Notes: generated by a model from the sequence alone, not told the origin. 64,000 nt of DNA from RCIO01 sp035555795 (GCA_035555795.1 DATMGE010000072.1:127473-191472); one strand, 5' to 3'. Positions 52,798 through 61,513 are shown, counted from the first letter of the stretch. Translations and numbers: made by a program.

Positions 52798-53145
52798 ATG
52801 CGGCTGACAAGCGATTTCGAGGTTGCGGCGCTGGTTCGCAAGGTGTTTGCGGACGGGGGATTCGCCGCGATCGAGAAGCGCGGCGCGACGGAAGCGGGTG
52901 CGATCTATATTCGCTGCCGCACGCGCCTTGGCGAATATCTGCTCTACGGTCCGGCGGCGCAATCGGACTATGGCGAGGCAAGCCCTGTCAGTCGCCTCTA
53001 CGGGCTGATATTGCGCACCGAAGCGGCCGACGAACTCGATGCCCGGCTGGCGCGTGAAAGCCGCTTCGATCCGGATCTGTGGGTAGTCGAGATCGAGGTC
53101 GAGGAGGCCGATGTCGCGCGCTATCTCGACCTGGTCAAGCCGTAA
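52798..53145 (+). CDS. DUF1491 family protein
   Basis: 115 residues. The sequence MRLTSDFEVAALVRKVFADGGFAAIEKRG with AGAIYIRCRTRLGEYLLYGPA and FDPDLWVVEIE fits DUF1491 (PF07372), an alphaproteobacterial family of unknown role. It has no signal or membrane segment. It follows the peptidoglycan-binding gene by 20 bp and likely belongs to the same transcript. Its last bases overlap the 3' end of the convergent DUF2336 gene by 11 bp. Confidence 0.88.
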   Translation: MRLTSDFEVAALVRKVFADGGFAAIEKRGATEAGAIYIRCRTRLGEYLLYGPAAQSDYGEASPVSRLYGLILRTEAADELDARLARESRFDPDLWVVEIEVEEADVARYLDLVKP

Positions 53146-54106
53146 GGCTCTTGTGGGCGGCTGCGGCATCGTTGGCGGCCTGCCGGGGATCGCGCCGCTG
53201 TAGAAGCGTGTTCCGCTGGCCGAGGGAAGCGATCCGCTCGCGTGCGGCTTCGATGTCGATGTCGCGGTAGCGATCGAGGAAGCCGGCGATGATTTCGGTG
53301 CTGTTGAACCCGCCCGGATAAATGAGCGCGAACAGGGTGAACGCCTGCTCCGGCGTGAGATCGAGTGCCCGGAAGGCGCTGACGAGAAGCCGTCCGTCCA
53401 CCGCATCGACCACTTTGCAGGCGGTTGCGAAGTCGAGGCCGAATGTATCGGCAATTGCCGTCTGGAACAGCACGCGACGGCTGGTTGCGGCGGTCGAGAG
53501 GAGATTGGGATAGGCCACGGCTGCATTCTGCCAATCGGGCTCATCGCGGGGTGCGGGAAGCGCCTCCGGCGACGCCGGGCGCATCATGCCGCGCAGTTCG
53601 TTGCGGACGGCTTCGGCCGGCGTTCGGGCGGGAGTGACCGGCTCGGCATCCGCAGGTTCCACGCTCTCGGCGATCTGGGCGGCGGACTGACCGATGCGCG
53701 CCAGCGCCCGGATCACATCCATGATTTCGGCATTGAGGTCCGGACGCCGCGCGATGACGAGCGCATGTGGCAGGCCGCGACGGCCGATCAGCGTGATGAA
53801 ATCGATGTCTGTGAGGACCGGCGAGCGCATCAGCAGCGGCGCCGAGACGGCTACCGGGAAGTCGGCGAGCCGGCGGACGAGACCGGCCGGCGCCTCGCGC
53901 ATGTCGGACAGGGCCGCCGATGCGAAGCGCAGCGCCGCCTGCGAGACGCGCGGCAATAGCGGCATGACCAGATCTTCGAGCTGGTTGGCCTCGCTGCGGG
54001 AGGGGCGGGTCAGGGACGAAAAGGCCGAAACGGCACCGCGAAAAAGCTGCTCGGTGCGAAAGCCGGGAGCGCCGGCGGAAATGTCAAGAAAATCGCTTGC
54101 AGACAC
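53135..54106 (-). CDS. DUF2336 domain protein
   Basis: 323 residues, mostly helical and Ala/Arg-rich. The stretches LEDLVMPLLPRVSQAALRFASAAL, APLLMRSPVLTDIDFITLIG and LPHALVIARRPDLNAEI belong to DUF2336, an alphaproteobacterial ARM/HEAT-like domain of uncertain role (some members were reported as regulators of Ca/cell-cycle signalling). No cofactor motif or transmembrane helix is evident. Its start is in a 277 bp divergent region with a CtrA-type box, and its 3' end overlaps DUF1491. Confidence 0.82.
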   Translation of the reverse strand: MSASDFLDISAGAPGFRTEQLFRGAVSAFSSLTRPSRSEANQLEDLVMPLLPRVSQAALRFASAALSDMREAPAGLVRRLADFPVAVSAPLLMRSPVLTDIDFITLIGRRGLPHALVIARRPDLNAEIMDVIRALARIGQSAAQIAESVEPADAEPVTPARTPAEAVRNELRGMMRPASPEALPAPRDEPDWQNAAVAYPNLLSTAATSRRVLFQTAIADTFGLDFATACKVVDAVDGRLLVSAFRALDLTPEQAFTLFALIYPGGFNSTEIIAGFLDRYRDIDIEAARERIASLGQRNTLLQRRDPRQAANDAAAAHKSLTA

Positions 54107-54288
54107 GACGCACGCTCAACTCGAATACACGCAAGCGGCCTTGAAAAACGGTGACCGCACCGAGTCAAATTACGCCCAATTTATTAGCGGCCCGTTAACC
54201 GAGATCAATTGTTAACCAAATGGCCGGACGTGAGGCGGCATGCCGATTTAGCGACAATTTGGTCGCAGGAAATAACGAAAGTTTAACA

Positions 54289-54303
54289 TTAACCCGACGT
54301 TAA
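54289..54303. promoter_or_regulatory. Perfect CtrA box (TTAA-N7-TTAA)
   Basis: TTAA-CCCGACG-TTAA is an exact match to the alphaproteobacterial CtrA recognition sequence, with a half-site TTAA three bases upstream (54283-54286) and two further TTAA words at 54195-54198 and 54212-54215. It lies 183 bp upstream of the DUF2336 start (minus strand) and 81 bp upstream of the small ORF at 54384 (plus strand), so it can control either. Confidence 0.7.
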
Positions 54304-54383
54304 CCGGTTCGGATTCTAAACTGCACGAGGCACAGATTGGGGGCGTTGCGTAGAACGAAGGCACTTTCCGAGGGACACGGTCG

Positions 54384-54566
54384 ATGGCGCATGTCATTCC
54401 AATCCGAAGAAACGGCAAAGCCGCCGCGCGCATGAATGCCGGCGAGCCGCGCGGTCCTGCCGAGATCATCATCTTCCCCGGTGTCCGCTATGAACGGACG
54501 CCGCCGGACCGGACGGACGCCGCCGCGGGTGGCGGTTCATCCCAGCGCCGGCAACGCAGGCGCTGA
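54384..54566 (+). CDS. Small protein, 60 aa, conserved-looking IIFPGVRYER core
   Basis: ATG 54384 is preceded by GAGGGA at a workable distance. MAHVIPIRRN and AEIIIFPGVRYERTPP stand out as ordered, in contrast with the very basic, Ser/Arg/Gly-rich tail. The core looks like a short motif conserved in Rhizobiales, but I cannot name a family. Likely cytoplasmic. It stops 5 bp before the end of the convergent DUF1254-like gene. It is the most likely downstream gene of the CtrA box at 54289. Confidence 0.6.
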   Translation: MAHVIPIRRNGKAAARMNAGEPRGPAEIIIFPGVRYERTPPDRTDAAAGGGSSQRRQRRR

Positions 54567-54571
54567 CGACC

Positions 54572-55114
54572 CTATTGCGGCTCGCAGCCGATCGTTTCGA
54601 CAAAGGACGATACGGTCTCGCGCCAGCTTCGATCGGGCACCAATGCGCGGATCACGACGATGCCCTCCTCGATGTCGGCCTCGACGAACACCGCTTCCTC
54701 AAAGCCGGCCGGCATGTCCTTTCGCAATTCCACGGTCTGTGTCGGGGTGAGGACGACGAAGTTCACCTTTCCGTCGACGGCTGTCCTGTCGTTGAAGCTG
54801 AAGATGTTCTGTCCCTTACGGTCGTAGATCGACATGGCCCAGAAGGGCACCGTGTCGTCCGAAGCGACATGCAGCGGGCCGTCCTCCAGCGAGAAGCGGC
54901 ATGCGACGGCTTCGGTCAGCGGATCGCTGGCGCGGCCGAGGGACAGGGTCGAGCCCGAACCGGAAATGCGCGTTGGCGTATAGAGCGGTGCGGCCGTGGT
55001 GAGTTCGCTCCAGGCGTCGCGCTCGGTCACGTAGGGGAGGAGAAGCAGCACGGCGATGTGCACGATGCCCGCGCCGAGCAGTCCCAGAAATATCGCGCGC
55101 AGCAGCCTATACAT
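54572..55114 (-). CDS. DUF1254-domain-like membrane protein
   Basis: 180 residues. An N-terminal helix (LLRAIFLGLLGAGIVHIAVLLLLP) anchors the protein, followed by a soluble domain with AVACRFSLEDGPLHV and FWAMSIYDRKGQNIFSFNDRTA, resembling the N-terminal (DUF1254) half of DUF1254/DUF1214 proteins. It overlaps the upstream DUF1214 gene by 8 bp. In many bacteria both domains occur in one polypeptide; here they are separate, each with its own membrane anchor. Function unknown. Confidence 0.78.
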   Translation of the reverse strand: MYRLLRAIFLGLLGAGIVHIAVLLLLPYVTERDAWSELTTAAPLYTPTRISGSGSTLSLGRASDPLTEAVACRFSLEDGPLHVASDDTVPFWAMSIYDRKGQNIFSFNDRTAVDGKVNFVVLTPTQTVELRKDMPAGFEEAVFVEADIEEGIVVIRALVPDRSWRETVSSFVETIGCEPQ

Positions 55115-55691
55115 CGCAACTGATCCGGCTGATGACGGGCAGGTCGATCTCGCCCGCGTTCAGCGCACCCGATAATTGCGTGTCGTAGAGGGTGAGCATG
55201 AAGCGCATGGGGCCGACGCTGGTGACGCCGAGCCAGTTTCCGGGCGCGGCATGGCGGCCGATGGTGACGACGAGCCGGCCGTCGCTTTCGCGGATGAGTT
55301 CGGCGGAGCTGAGCGCCGGGACGCGCCTGTGAAGCGCCGGCAGCACCACATTGTTGTCGTCGCCGGCATAGATGGTCCAGTAGCGCGCCGCCGGCATGCG
55401 GCCCTCGACGCGATAGTCGCAATCGCGCCGCAGCAGGCGGCCGTCGCGATCCCGCTCCGCCACGAAGCCGATCCCTTCGGCCTTGCCCAGCGAGAGTCCG
55501 CCCTGGCGCGCGAAACGCGCCCGTGAATAGGGGTCGGCCTGCGGGGTGCCGAAATCGGGAAAGGCGGTCCAACTGCCCACCTGCACGGCACCGACGCCGC
55601 GCGTGCCGTTGAGGATGTACCAGACGCTGCCGGCACCGCCGCCGACGGACAGGGCAAGAACAATCGCGGTGAGGAGAACCGTTCGAATCAT
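55107..55691 (-). CDS. DUF1214 domain membrane protein
   Basis: 194 residues. An N-terminal helix (TVLLTAIVLALSVGGGAGSVW) precedes FVAERDRDGRLLRRDCDYRVEGRMPAARYWTIYAGDDN and NWLGVTSVGPMRFMLTLYDTQL, the DUF1214 core. The likely location is the periplasmic face of the inner membrane. It is the first of the two-gene DUF1214-DUF1254 unit. The penicillin-binding protein gene ends 60 bp upstream on the same strand, so read-through from it is possible. Confidence 0.82.
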   Translation of the reverse strand: MIRTVLLTAIVLALSVGGGAGSVWYILNGTRGVGAVQVGSWTAFPDFGTPQADPYSRARFARQGGLSLGKAEGIGFVAERDRDGRLLRRDCDYRVEGRMPAARYWTIYAGDDNNVVLPALHRRVPALSSAELIRESDGRLVVTIGRHAAPGNWLGVTSVGPMRFMLTLYDTQLSGALNAGEIDLPVISRISCDV

Positions 55692-55751
55692 CGGATGAGA
55701 GAATAGCCAAGCGGCTCCACTATGTATCGATGCCGGAAACGGCCTCGACGC

Positions 55752-57887
55752 TTATAGAGCGCTCAGCTTCGCAGGGCGAGCCGACAGGGCCGGCGTGGAC
55801 TGGAAGAGATCGGACATCTCCCGCAGGAGGCCGGTGGTCGCGGAGGAGAGCATGGGCGGGCGTTCGATGGGGGCCGAGGCGCCCTGGCCGGATTCGGCCG
55901 ACGCTACGACCTTGTCCTGGGTCAGCAGCGGATCGGCGATGCCGGGGATCGGCTTGAGCTCGACATGCTGGTGCGCGACGGTCATCAGGCGCTGCCAGAC
56001 CATGGCCGGCAGCGAGCCGCCGGTCATGTTGCGGGTGGTGGAGAAATCGTCGTTTCCGAGCCAGACGGCGGCCGTATAGTTGCCGGTGAAGCCGACATAC
56101 CAGGCGTCGCGATAGGCCTGCGTGGTGCCGGTCTTGCCGGCCGAGCGGATGCCCTGCAGGGCCGCGCGGCGCGCGGTGCCCGATTCCGGAACCAGCACCA
56201 TCATGGAGTTCATCGAGCTGACTGTCTCGGGGCGCAGGACACGGCGCGGGGCTGGCGCGTCGCGCGAATTGTCGTAGATCACCTCGCCCGAATGGGTGGT
56301 GAGCTGGACGATCGCGTGGCGGGTGCCGGCGAAGCCGCCATCGGCGAGGGTATTGTAGGCAGTCGCCTGATCGAGCACGGTGAGGCCGGAGGTTCCCAGA
56401 ACCATCGTCTTGTGCGTGCTGATCTCGGATTCGACGCCCATTGCTTCCGCAATGGCCTTGATCGGCGCCGTCGTCAGATAGTCCTTCGCGAGGCGGACCG
56501 GGACCGTATTGATCGATCTCGCCAGTGCGCTTGCGAGGGTGACGCGGCCCGAATAGCTGCGGCCGTAATTCTTGGGCGCCCAACCGCCCCAGTTGATGGG
56601 GCCGTCGGAAATGACCGTATCGGGGGTCATGCCGGCTTCCATGGCGGCGGTGTAGACATAGGTCTTGAAGGACGAGCCCGTCTGCCGCAGCGCCTTGGTG
56701 GCGCGGTTGAACTGGCTGGCGCCATAGTCGCGCCCGCCGACCATGGCGCGCACGGCGCCGTTGTTTTCCATGAGCACGACGGCGCCTTCGGTGACGCCAT
56801 ATTGCGAGCCGTGCTGGCGCAGGTTGAACTCGACCGATTCCTCGGCCGCCTTCTGCAGCCCCATGTCGATGGTGGTGCGCGCGACCAGAGAATGGGTACC
56901 GGTTTTCGGCGCGATGCGCTTCACCTCCTCGAAGGCCCAGTCGAGGAAATAGTCGGGGCTTTCCATCTGCCCGCGATCAACGGCGGTGGCGGGACGAAGG
57001 CGGGCGGAAAGGACCTGGCCTTCGGTCATGAAGCCGCTGTCGACCATGGCTGAAAGCACGGTGTTGGCGCGTTCGCGCGCGGCCGGCAGGTTCACATGCG
57101 GCGCGAAGCGCGCCGGCGCCTTGAACAGGCCGGCCAGCATGGCGGCCTCGGCGAGGTTCACATCCTTGATGTTCTTGTCGAAATAGAAATCCGCCGCCGC
57201 GGCCACGCCGAACGTGCCGCCGCCCATATAGGCGCGGTCGAGATAAAGCTGGAGGATCTCCTTCTTGGTAAGGTTCATTTCCAGCCAGACCGAGAGGAAC
57301 GCCTCCTTGATCTTGCGCTCCACAGTGCGCTCATTGGACAGGAAGAGGTTCTTGGCGAGCTGCTGGGTAAGGGTGGAGCCGCCCTGCACGACAGAATTGG
57401 CGCGCACATTCTCGGTCATGGCGCGGGCGAGGCCGAAGAAGTCGATGCCGAAATGCTCGTAGAAGCGGCGGTCCTCGGTGGCCAGCACGGCCTTGACGAA
57501 GTGGTCGGGCAGTTCGTCGACCGGCACGGAGTCGCGCTGGATGATGCCGCGCTGGCCGATTTCGTTGCCGTAGCGGTCGAGGAAGGTGACGGCATATTCG
57601 CCCTGGCTGCGCCAGTCGCCCTTGGTCTCCTCGAAGGCAGGCAGGGCCAGCGCCAGCATGACCACGGAGCCGGCGGTGCCCAGCGTAAAGCCTTCGCTCA
57701 GCAGCTCGACGATGCCGCGCCGCCAGCCGGAAACGCGGAAGCGGCGGAAGAACTTGGTGACCGCCTCCCACCATGCGGCAAGCCTGAAACCGGCATTGTA
57801 GAGCGAGGAATCGACCCAGGCATCCGCCCCAAGGAAGTAGTTGAAGCGCGGACGTCGCGATTTCCTTGTTTCGATCGGATCGTCCAT
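55752..57887 (-). CDS. Class A penicillin-binding protein (1A type transglycosylase/transpeptidase)
   Basis: 711 residues from ATG 57887; a longer frame to 58046 adds residues without membrane or domain content. The membrane helix is near residue 70-85 (AGSVVMLALALPAF). The glycosyltransferase (GT51) catalytic acid is E138 in EDRRFYEHFGID, with GGSTLTQQLAKNLFLS. The transpeptidase serine is S405 in TGSSFKTYVY (S-x-x-K408), followed by SIN and KTGTTQAYRD. It polymerises and cross-links peptidoglycan. The sequence is complete at both catalytic sites, so it should be active. Confidence 0.93.
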   Translation of the reverse strand: MDDPIETRKSRRPRFNYFLGADAWVDSSLYNAGFRLAAWWEAVTKFFRRFRVSGWRRGIVELLSEGFTLGTAGSVVMLALALPAFEETKGDWRSQGEYAVTFLDRYGNEIGQRGIIQRDSVPVDELPDHFVKAVLATEDRRFYEHFGIDFFGLARAMTENVRANSVVQGGSTLTQQLAKNLFLSNERTVERKIKEAFLSVWLEMNLTKKEILQLYLDRAYMGGGTFGVAAAADFYFDKNIKDVNLAEAAMLAGLFKAPARFAPHVNLPAARERANTVLSAMVDSGFMTEGQVLSARLRPATAVDRGQMESPDYFLDWAFEEVKRIAPKTGTHSLVARTTIDMGLQKAAEESVEFNLRQHGSQYGVTEGAVVLMENNGAVRAMVGGRDYGASQFNRATKALRQTGSSFKTYVYTAAMEAGMTPDTVISDGPINWGGWAPKNYGRSYSGRVTLASALARSINTVPVRLAKDYLTTAPIKAIAEAMGVESEISTHKTMVLGTSGLTVLDQATAYNTLADGGFAGTRHAIVQLTTHSGEVIYDNSRDAPAPRRVLRPETVSSMNSMMVLVPESGTARRAALQGIRSAGKTGTTQAYRDAWYVGFTGNYTAAVWLGNDDFSTTRNMTGGSLPAMVWQRLMTVAHQHVELKPIPGIADPLLTQDKVVASAESGQGASAPIERPPMLSSATTGLLREMSDLFQSTPALSARPAKLSAL

Positions 57888-58064
57888 GCGGGCGCAGTCC
57901 AGATGGTGTGGGTGCAGGCTCGGATTGCAAACGGGCGAATTGAGGGCAAAGCCAAGCTCGATGTTTCGGATTTTAGGGGTTCGGCCCAAGGGCACAAGTG
58001 AAATCGCCCGCCATGGTAAGCGGCGGGCGATTCGCGAGGGCAGCAAGTCTTCCTTGCTGTCCGC

Positions 58065-58307
58065 CTATTTGAGCTCGGCGAGCAGCTCGTCGTAATAGGC
58101 GCATGCCTCATCAAGGTTGGTGGCCGTCTTTGTCTGCGCCTCGGACATTTTCTGGCCGACTTCGGCTGCCTTCTGCGGATCCGTGGCAGCAAGCTGCTGC
58201 ATCTTCTCGGAGAGCTCGGTGGCCTTGGCCGTGGCTTCCTCCGCGGTGCACGCGAAGGAGGGGGTAGCTGCCAAAGTGATTGCGATCGCTAGAAGATAGG
58301 TTTTCAT
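58065..58307 (-). CDS. Small periplasmic protein, 80 aa
   Basis: A strong GAGGAAAAG lies before the ATG at 58307. The signal peptide is MKTYLLAIAITLAATPSFA, cleaved before CTAEEATAKA. The mature ~60 residues are helical and rich in Ala, Glu, Lys and Thr, with two cysteines (second near the end in DEACAYYDELL), so an intramolecular disulfide is possible. It has no recognised family. It lies just upstream of the penicillin-binding protein gene on the same strand, but 178 bp away. Confidence 0.75.
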   Translation of the reverse strand: MKTYLLAIAITLAATPSFACTAEEATAKATELSEKMQQLAATDPQKAAEVGQKMSEAQTKTATNLDEACAYYDELLAELK

Positions 58308-58582
58308 CTTTTCCTCGTAGATGGTCCGCCGTTATTCGGCCGCGCCTGTCTACCAGACGCTCCATGACGCTGCGGCGGCCTGCCGATCAAAAACGATGAC
58401 GTTTCGAAATCCGGGGCCCGGCGGGCGACAAAATAGGAAAATAGTCCTTGATACCGTGACGGTGCTTCTGTAGGGTTATGTCATCGTCCCATAGTTGCGG
58501 GCGGCGGGGAGAATTCTCCGTTGGCGGATGCGGGTTCCGGCACCTGGCGCGGGTGATTTCATTTCATCGTTGGAGGGTTTTC

Positions 58583-59053
58583 ATGGCTCGCATGACACAG
58601 GCGCGCTGGGCGGCTGCGCGCGCGCTCGCCGAAGGCATGCCCGTCAGCCTGGCGATGCTGGCTGACATTGCGGGGCTTGCGGAGACGACCGTCGCCAAGC
58701 GCGCAAGCAGGGAAGGCTGGGCCTCGGCTCAGGCGCTGGACTATGCCAGCCGTATCGAGGGGTTGGCGGGCCGGCTGATCGCCGAGATGGAGGCGATCGA
58801 GCGCAGCGCCGATGGCGCCGGCTACGACAAGGGCCGCATCGATGCCGTGGCGGCGTTGACGCGGGCATTGGAGAAGCTCGGCGAATTCACACAAAGCGGA
58901 CACCACAGGCGAGAAGCCGCGCGAAGCACAGATGCAGATATCGCAGACGCGCTCCGGCGCCTGGACGAGCGGATCGTCGAACTCGCCCGCGAATATGCAG
59001 CCGAACTGGTTGCGGGAAAACCTGACGCCGCACCAGCAGCTTCAGGTTCTTGA
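58583..59053 (+). CDS. GTA-like small terminase subunit (orfg1)
   Basis: 156 residues from ATG 58583 with GGAGGG upstream; the frame is open from 58478. N-terminal MARMTQARWAAARALAEGMPVSLAMLADIAGLAETTVAKRA is a helix-turn-helix DNA-recognition region, followed by an acidic helical C-terminus, as in the small terminase of Rhodobacter-type gene transfer agents. It selects DNA for packaging. The 275 bp upstream has a weak promoter candidate (TTGATA-17-TAGGGT, 58448-58476). No integrase or repressor is nearby. Confidence 0.8.
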   Translation: MARMTQARWAAARALAEGMPVSLAMLADIAGLAETTVAKRASREGWASAQALDYASRIEGLAGRLIAEMEAIERSADGAGYDKGRIDAVAALTRALEKLGEFTQSGHHRREAARSTDADIADALRRLDERIVELAREYAAELVAGKPDAAPAASGS

Positions 59054-60275
59054 CGAATGGATCGCCACCGCGAGGCTGGCGCAACTGCCGATGGGACGGC
59101 CGGCGCCGATCTGGCTGGTGCTGGGCGGGCGCGGCGCGGGAAAGACCCGGCTGGGCGCGGAATGGGTGAATGCGCATGTGCGCGGTTTCGCGCCCTTCGC
59201 TACGCAGCGTTACGGACAGATCGCGCTGGTGGGCGAAACGCTCGGCGATGTGCGCGAGGTGATGATCGACGGGCCTTCGGGCATCGTCACGATCGCGCGG
59301 CGCGACCGGCCGCGCTTCGAGGCGAGCCGGCGGCGGCTCTTGTGGGACAATGGCGCGGTGGCGCAGATCTTCTCATCGGAGGATCCCGACAGCCTGCGCG
59401 GGCCGCAATTCGACGCCGCCTGGTGTGATGAAATCGCGAAATGGAAGAATGTGGAAGCGTGCTTCGACATGCTCCAGTTCGGACTGCGACTGGGTGAGGC
59501 GCCACGGCAGATATTGACCACGACGCCGCGGCCGATCCCGCTGCTGCGAAGGCTGCTTGACGAGGCCGGCGTACGGGTCTCCCGCATGGCGACGCGGGAG
59601 AATGCCGGCAATCTGGCGCCGGGCTTCATGGACGCGGTGGAGCGTCGCTACGGGGCGACGCGTCTCGGCCGGCAGGAGTTGGAAGGGCTGCTGATCGAGG
59701 ACAGGGACGACGCGCTGTGGTCGCGGGCTGCGCTGGAAGCGGCGATTGTTTCCGCGAGCGGCGAATTGCGGCGCATCGTCGTGGCCGTCGATCCGGCTGC
59801 GAGCAGCCATGCGGGCTCCGACGCCTGCGGGATCGTCGTGGCCGGCCTGCTGGCCGACGGGCGCGTGCTGGTGCTGGAGGACGCAACCCTGCGCGCGGCA
59901 AAGCCCGACGCCTGGGCGGCGAAGGTGGCGGCTCTCTATGAGGTTCACGGCGCGGATTGCGTCGTGGCGGAAGTCAACCAGGGCGGCGACATGGTGGCGG
60001 CGGTGCTGCGCGCCGTCGATCCCGCGGTGCCGGTGAAGGCGGTGCGGGCGACGCGCGGGAAATGGCTGCGCGCCGAGCCTGTCGCCGCCCTTTATGCGCA
60101 GGGGCGCGTGGTGCATGCGCGGCGCTTTCCCGCGCTGGAAGACGAGATGTGCGACTTCGGACCGGACGGGCTGTCGGACGGGCGTTCGCCCGACCGGGTC
60201 GATGCCCTTGTCTGGGCGGTGACGGAACTTGCGCTCGGACGCGGCGGCAAGCCGCGCGTACGAAACCTCAAATAG
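58995..60275 (+). CDS. GTA-like large terminase subunit (orfg2)
   Basis: 426 residues from ATG 58995, overlapping orfg1 by 59 bp; the frame is open to 58932, and TTG 59010 is another possible start. The ATPase has Walker A GGRGAGKT (K50, T51) and Walker B region AAWCDEIAKW; the nuclease half shows VVAVDPAASSHAGSD and ADCVVAEVNQGGD, then DRVDALVWAVTEL near the end, the RNase H-like acidic triad. It translocates and cuts DNA in capsid filling. This is the canonical position in a GTA cluster. Confidence 0.9.
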   Translation: MQPNWLRENLTPHQQLQVLDEWIATARLAQLPMGRPAPIWLVLGGRGAGKTRLGAEWVNAHVRGFAPFATQRYGQIALVGETLGDVREVMIDGPSGIVTIARRDRPRFEASRRRLLWDNGAVAQIFSSEDPDSLRGPQFDAAWCDEIAKWKNVEACFDMLQFGLRLGEAPRQILTTTPRPIPLLRRLLDEAGVRVSRMATRENAGNLAPGFMDAVERRYGATRLGRQELEGLLIEDRDDALWSRAALEAAIVSASGELRRIVVAVDPAASSHAGSDACGIVVAGLLADGRVLVLEDATLRAAKPDAWAAKVAALYEVHGADCVVAEVNQGGDMVAAVLRAVDPAVPVKAVRATRGKWLRAEPVAALYAQGRVVHARRFPALEDEMCDFGPDGLSDGRSPDRVDALVWAVTELALGRGGKPRVRNLK

Positions 60276-60291
60276 CGAAAGGTAGCGGGCA

Positions 60292-61464
60292 ATGGCATGG
60301 CGATGGCCGTGGACGAATGAACATGCGCCGCAGGTGGCGGAACGCAAGTCTGGCCACGGCTTCGTGGCGCTTCACATGCAGGGCGAGGCGAACTGGACGC
60401 GGCGCGACTATGCCGGGCTCGCCCGCGAGGGGTTCATGCGCAACCCGGTGGCGCACCGCGCGGTGAAGCTCGTCGCGGAGGCGGCGGCGGCCATTCCCTG
60501 GCTGCTTTATGAGGGAAGGGAAGAGCTGGAGAGCCATCCTCTGCTGAACCTTCTGTCGCGACCGAACCAGCGGCAGGCGGGGCAGAGCTTCAAGGAAGCG
60601 CTTTATGGCTATCTGCTGATCTCGGGCAACGTCTTTTGCGAGGCGGTGGCCGGCGTGAGCGACATGCGCGAACTGCATCTGCTGCGGCCGGACAGGGTTG
60701 CCATCGTGCCGGATGCGCAGGGCTGGCCGGTGGCGATCGACTATCGGCTGGGCGCGCACAGACGGCGGATCATGATGGGCGAGAGCGGCGTCGGCGCGCT
60801 GCATATCGCGCTGTTTCATCCGCTCGACGACCATTACGGCTTCGCGCCTCTGGAAGCAGGACTGACCGCGCTCGACCTGCACAATTCGGCCGGGCGCTGG
60901 AACAAGGCGCTGCTCGACAATTCGGCGCGACCGTCCGGTGCGCTGGTCTATGGTCCGAAGGATGGCGGGAACCTGAGCGACGAGCAGTTCGAGCGGCTGA
61001 AGGCGGAACTGGAGGAGGGCTATACCGGCATGGCGCGGGCGGGGCGCCCGCTGCTGCTGGAGGGCGGGCTCGACTGGAAGGCGATGGGCCTGACGCCCAA
61101 GGACATGGATTTCGTGGAGGCGCGCAATGCCGCCAGCCGCGACATCGCGCTGGCCTTCGGCGTGCCGCCGATGATGCTCGGCATTCCGGGCGACAATACC
61201 TATGCCAATTATCAGGAGGCGAACCGCGCCTTCTACCGGCTGACGGTGCTGCCACTTGCCATGCGCATCGCAGCCGAACTGACCGCCTGGCTGGCGCCCC
61301 CGTTTGGCGGCGATCTTCGCCTTGGCATCGATCTCGACCAGGTGGACGGGCTTTCCAGCGAGCGCGAGGCGCTGTGGCAGCGGGTCAATGCGGCGACCTT
61401 CCTCAGCGACGACGAGAAGCGGGAAGCGGTGGGGTACGGGAAGCGAGTAGCGAATAGCGAGTAG
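60292..61464 (+). CDS. GTA-like phage portal protein (orfg3)
   Basis: 390 residues. EREGFMRNPVAHRAVKLVAEAAAAIPWLLYEG, LSRPNQRQAGQSFKEALYGYLLISGNVFCE and AFGVPPMMLGIPGDNTYANYQEANRAFYR are portal protein (HK97 family) landmarks. It forms the DNA entry channel of the head. It is 16 bp after orfg2 with AAAGGTAGCGGG as ribosome site. Its last codons lie inside a tandem heptamer tract that forms a hairpin. Confidence 0.92.
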   Translation: MAWRWPWTNEHAPQVAERKSGHGFVALHMQGEANWTRRDYAGLAREGFMRNPVAHRAVKLVAEAAAAIPWLLYEGREELESHPLLNLLSRPNQRQAGQSFKEALYGYLLISGNVFCEAVAGVSDMRELHLLRPDRVAIVPDAQGWPVAIDYRLGAHRRRIMMGESGVGALHIALFHPLDDHYGFAPLEAGLTALDLHNSAGRWNKALLDNSARPSGALVYGPKDGGNLSDEQFERLKAELEEGYTGMARAGRPLLLEGGLDWKAMGLTPKDMDFVEARNAASRDIALAFGVPPMMLGIPGDNTYANYQEANRAFYRLTVLPLAMRIAAELTAWLAPPFGGDLRLGIDLDQVDGLSSEREALWQRVNAATFLSDDEKREAVGYGKRVANSE

Positions 61465-61496
61465 CGGATGCGAGCAGATTTCTATTCGCTATTCGC
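61450..61496. repeat. Heptamer repeats forming an inverted hairpin at the portal stop codon
   Basis: GCGAATAGCGAGTAG (61450-61464) pairs with CTATTCGCTATTCGC (61482-61496) over 15 bp with one G-T pair. The left arm is built from GCGARTA heptamers (GCGAGTA-GCGAATA-GCGAGTA) and contains the portal stop TAG. Loop 17 bases. It may slow transcription or guard the 3' end. Confidence 0.6.
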
Positions 61497-61513
61497 CACC
61501 GAAAGGACATCTC

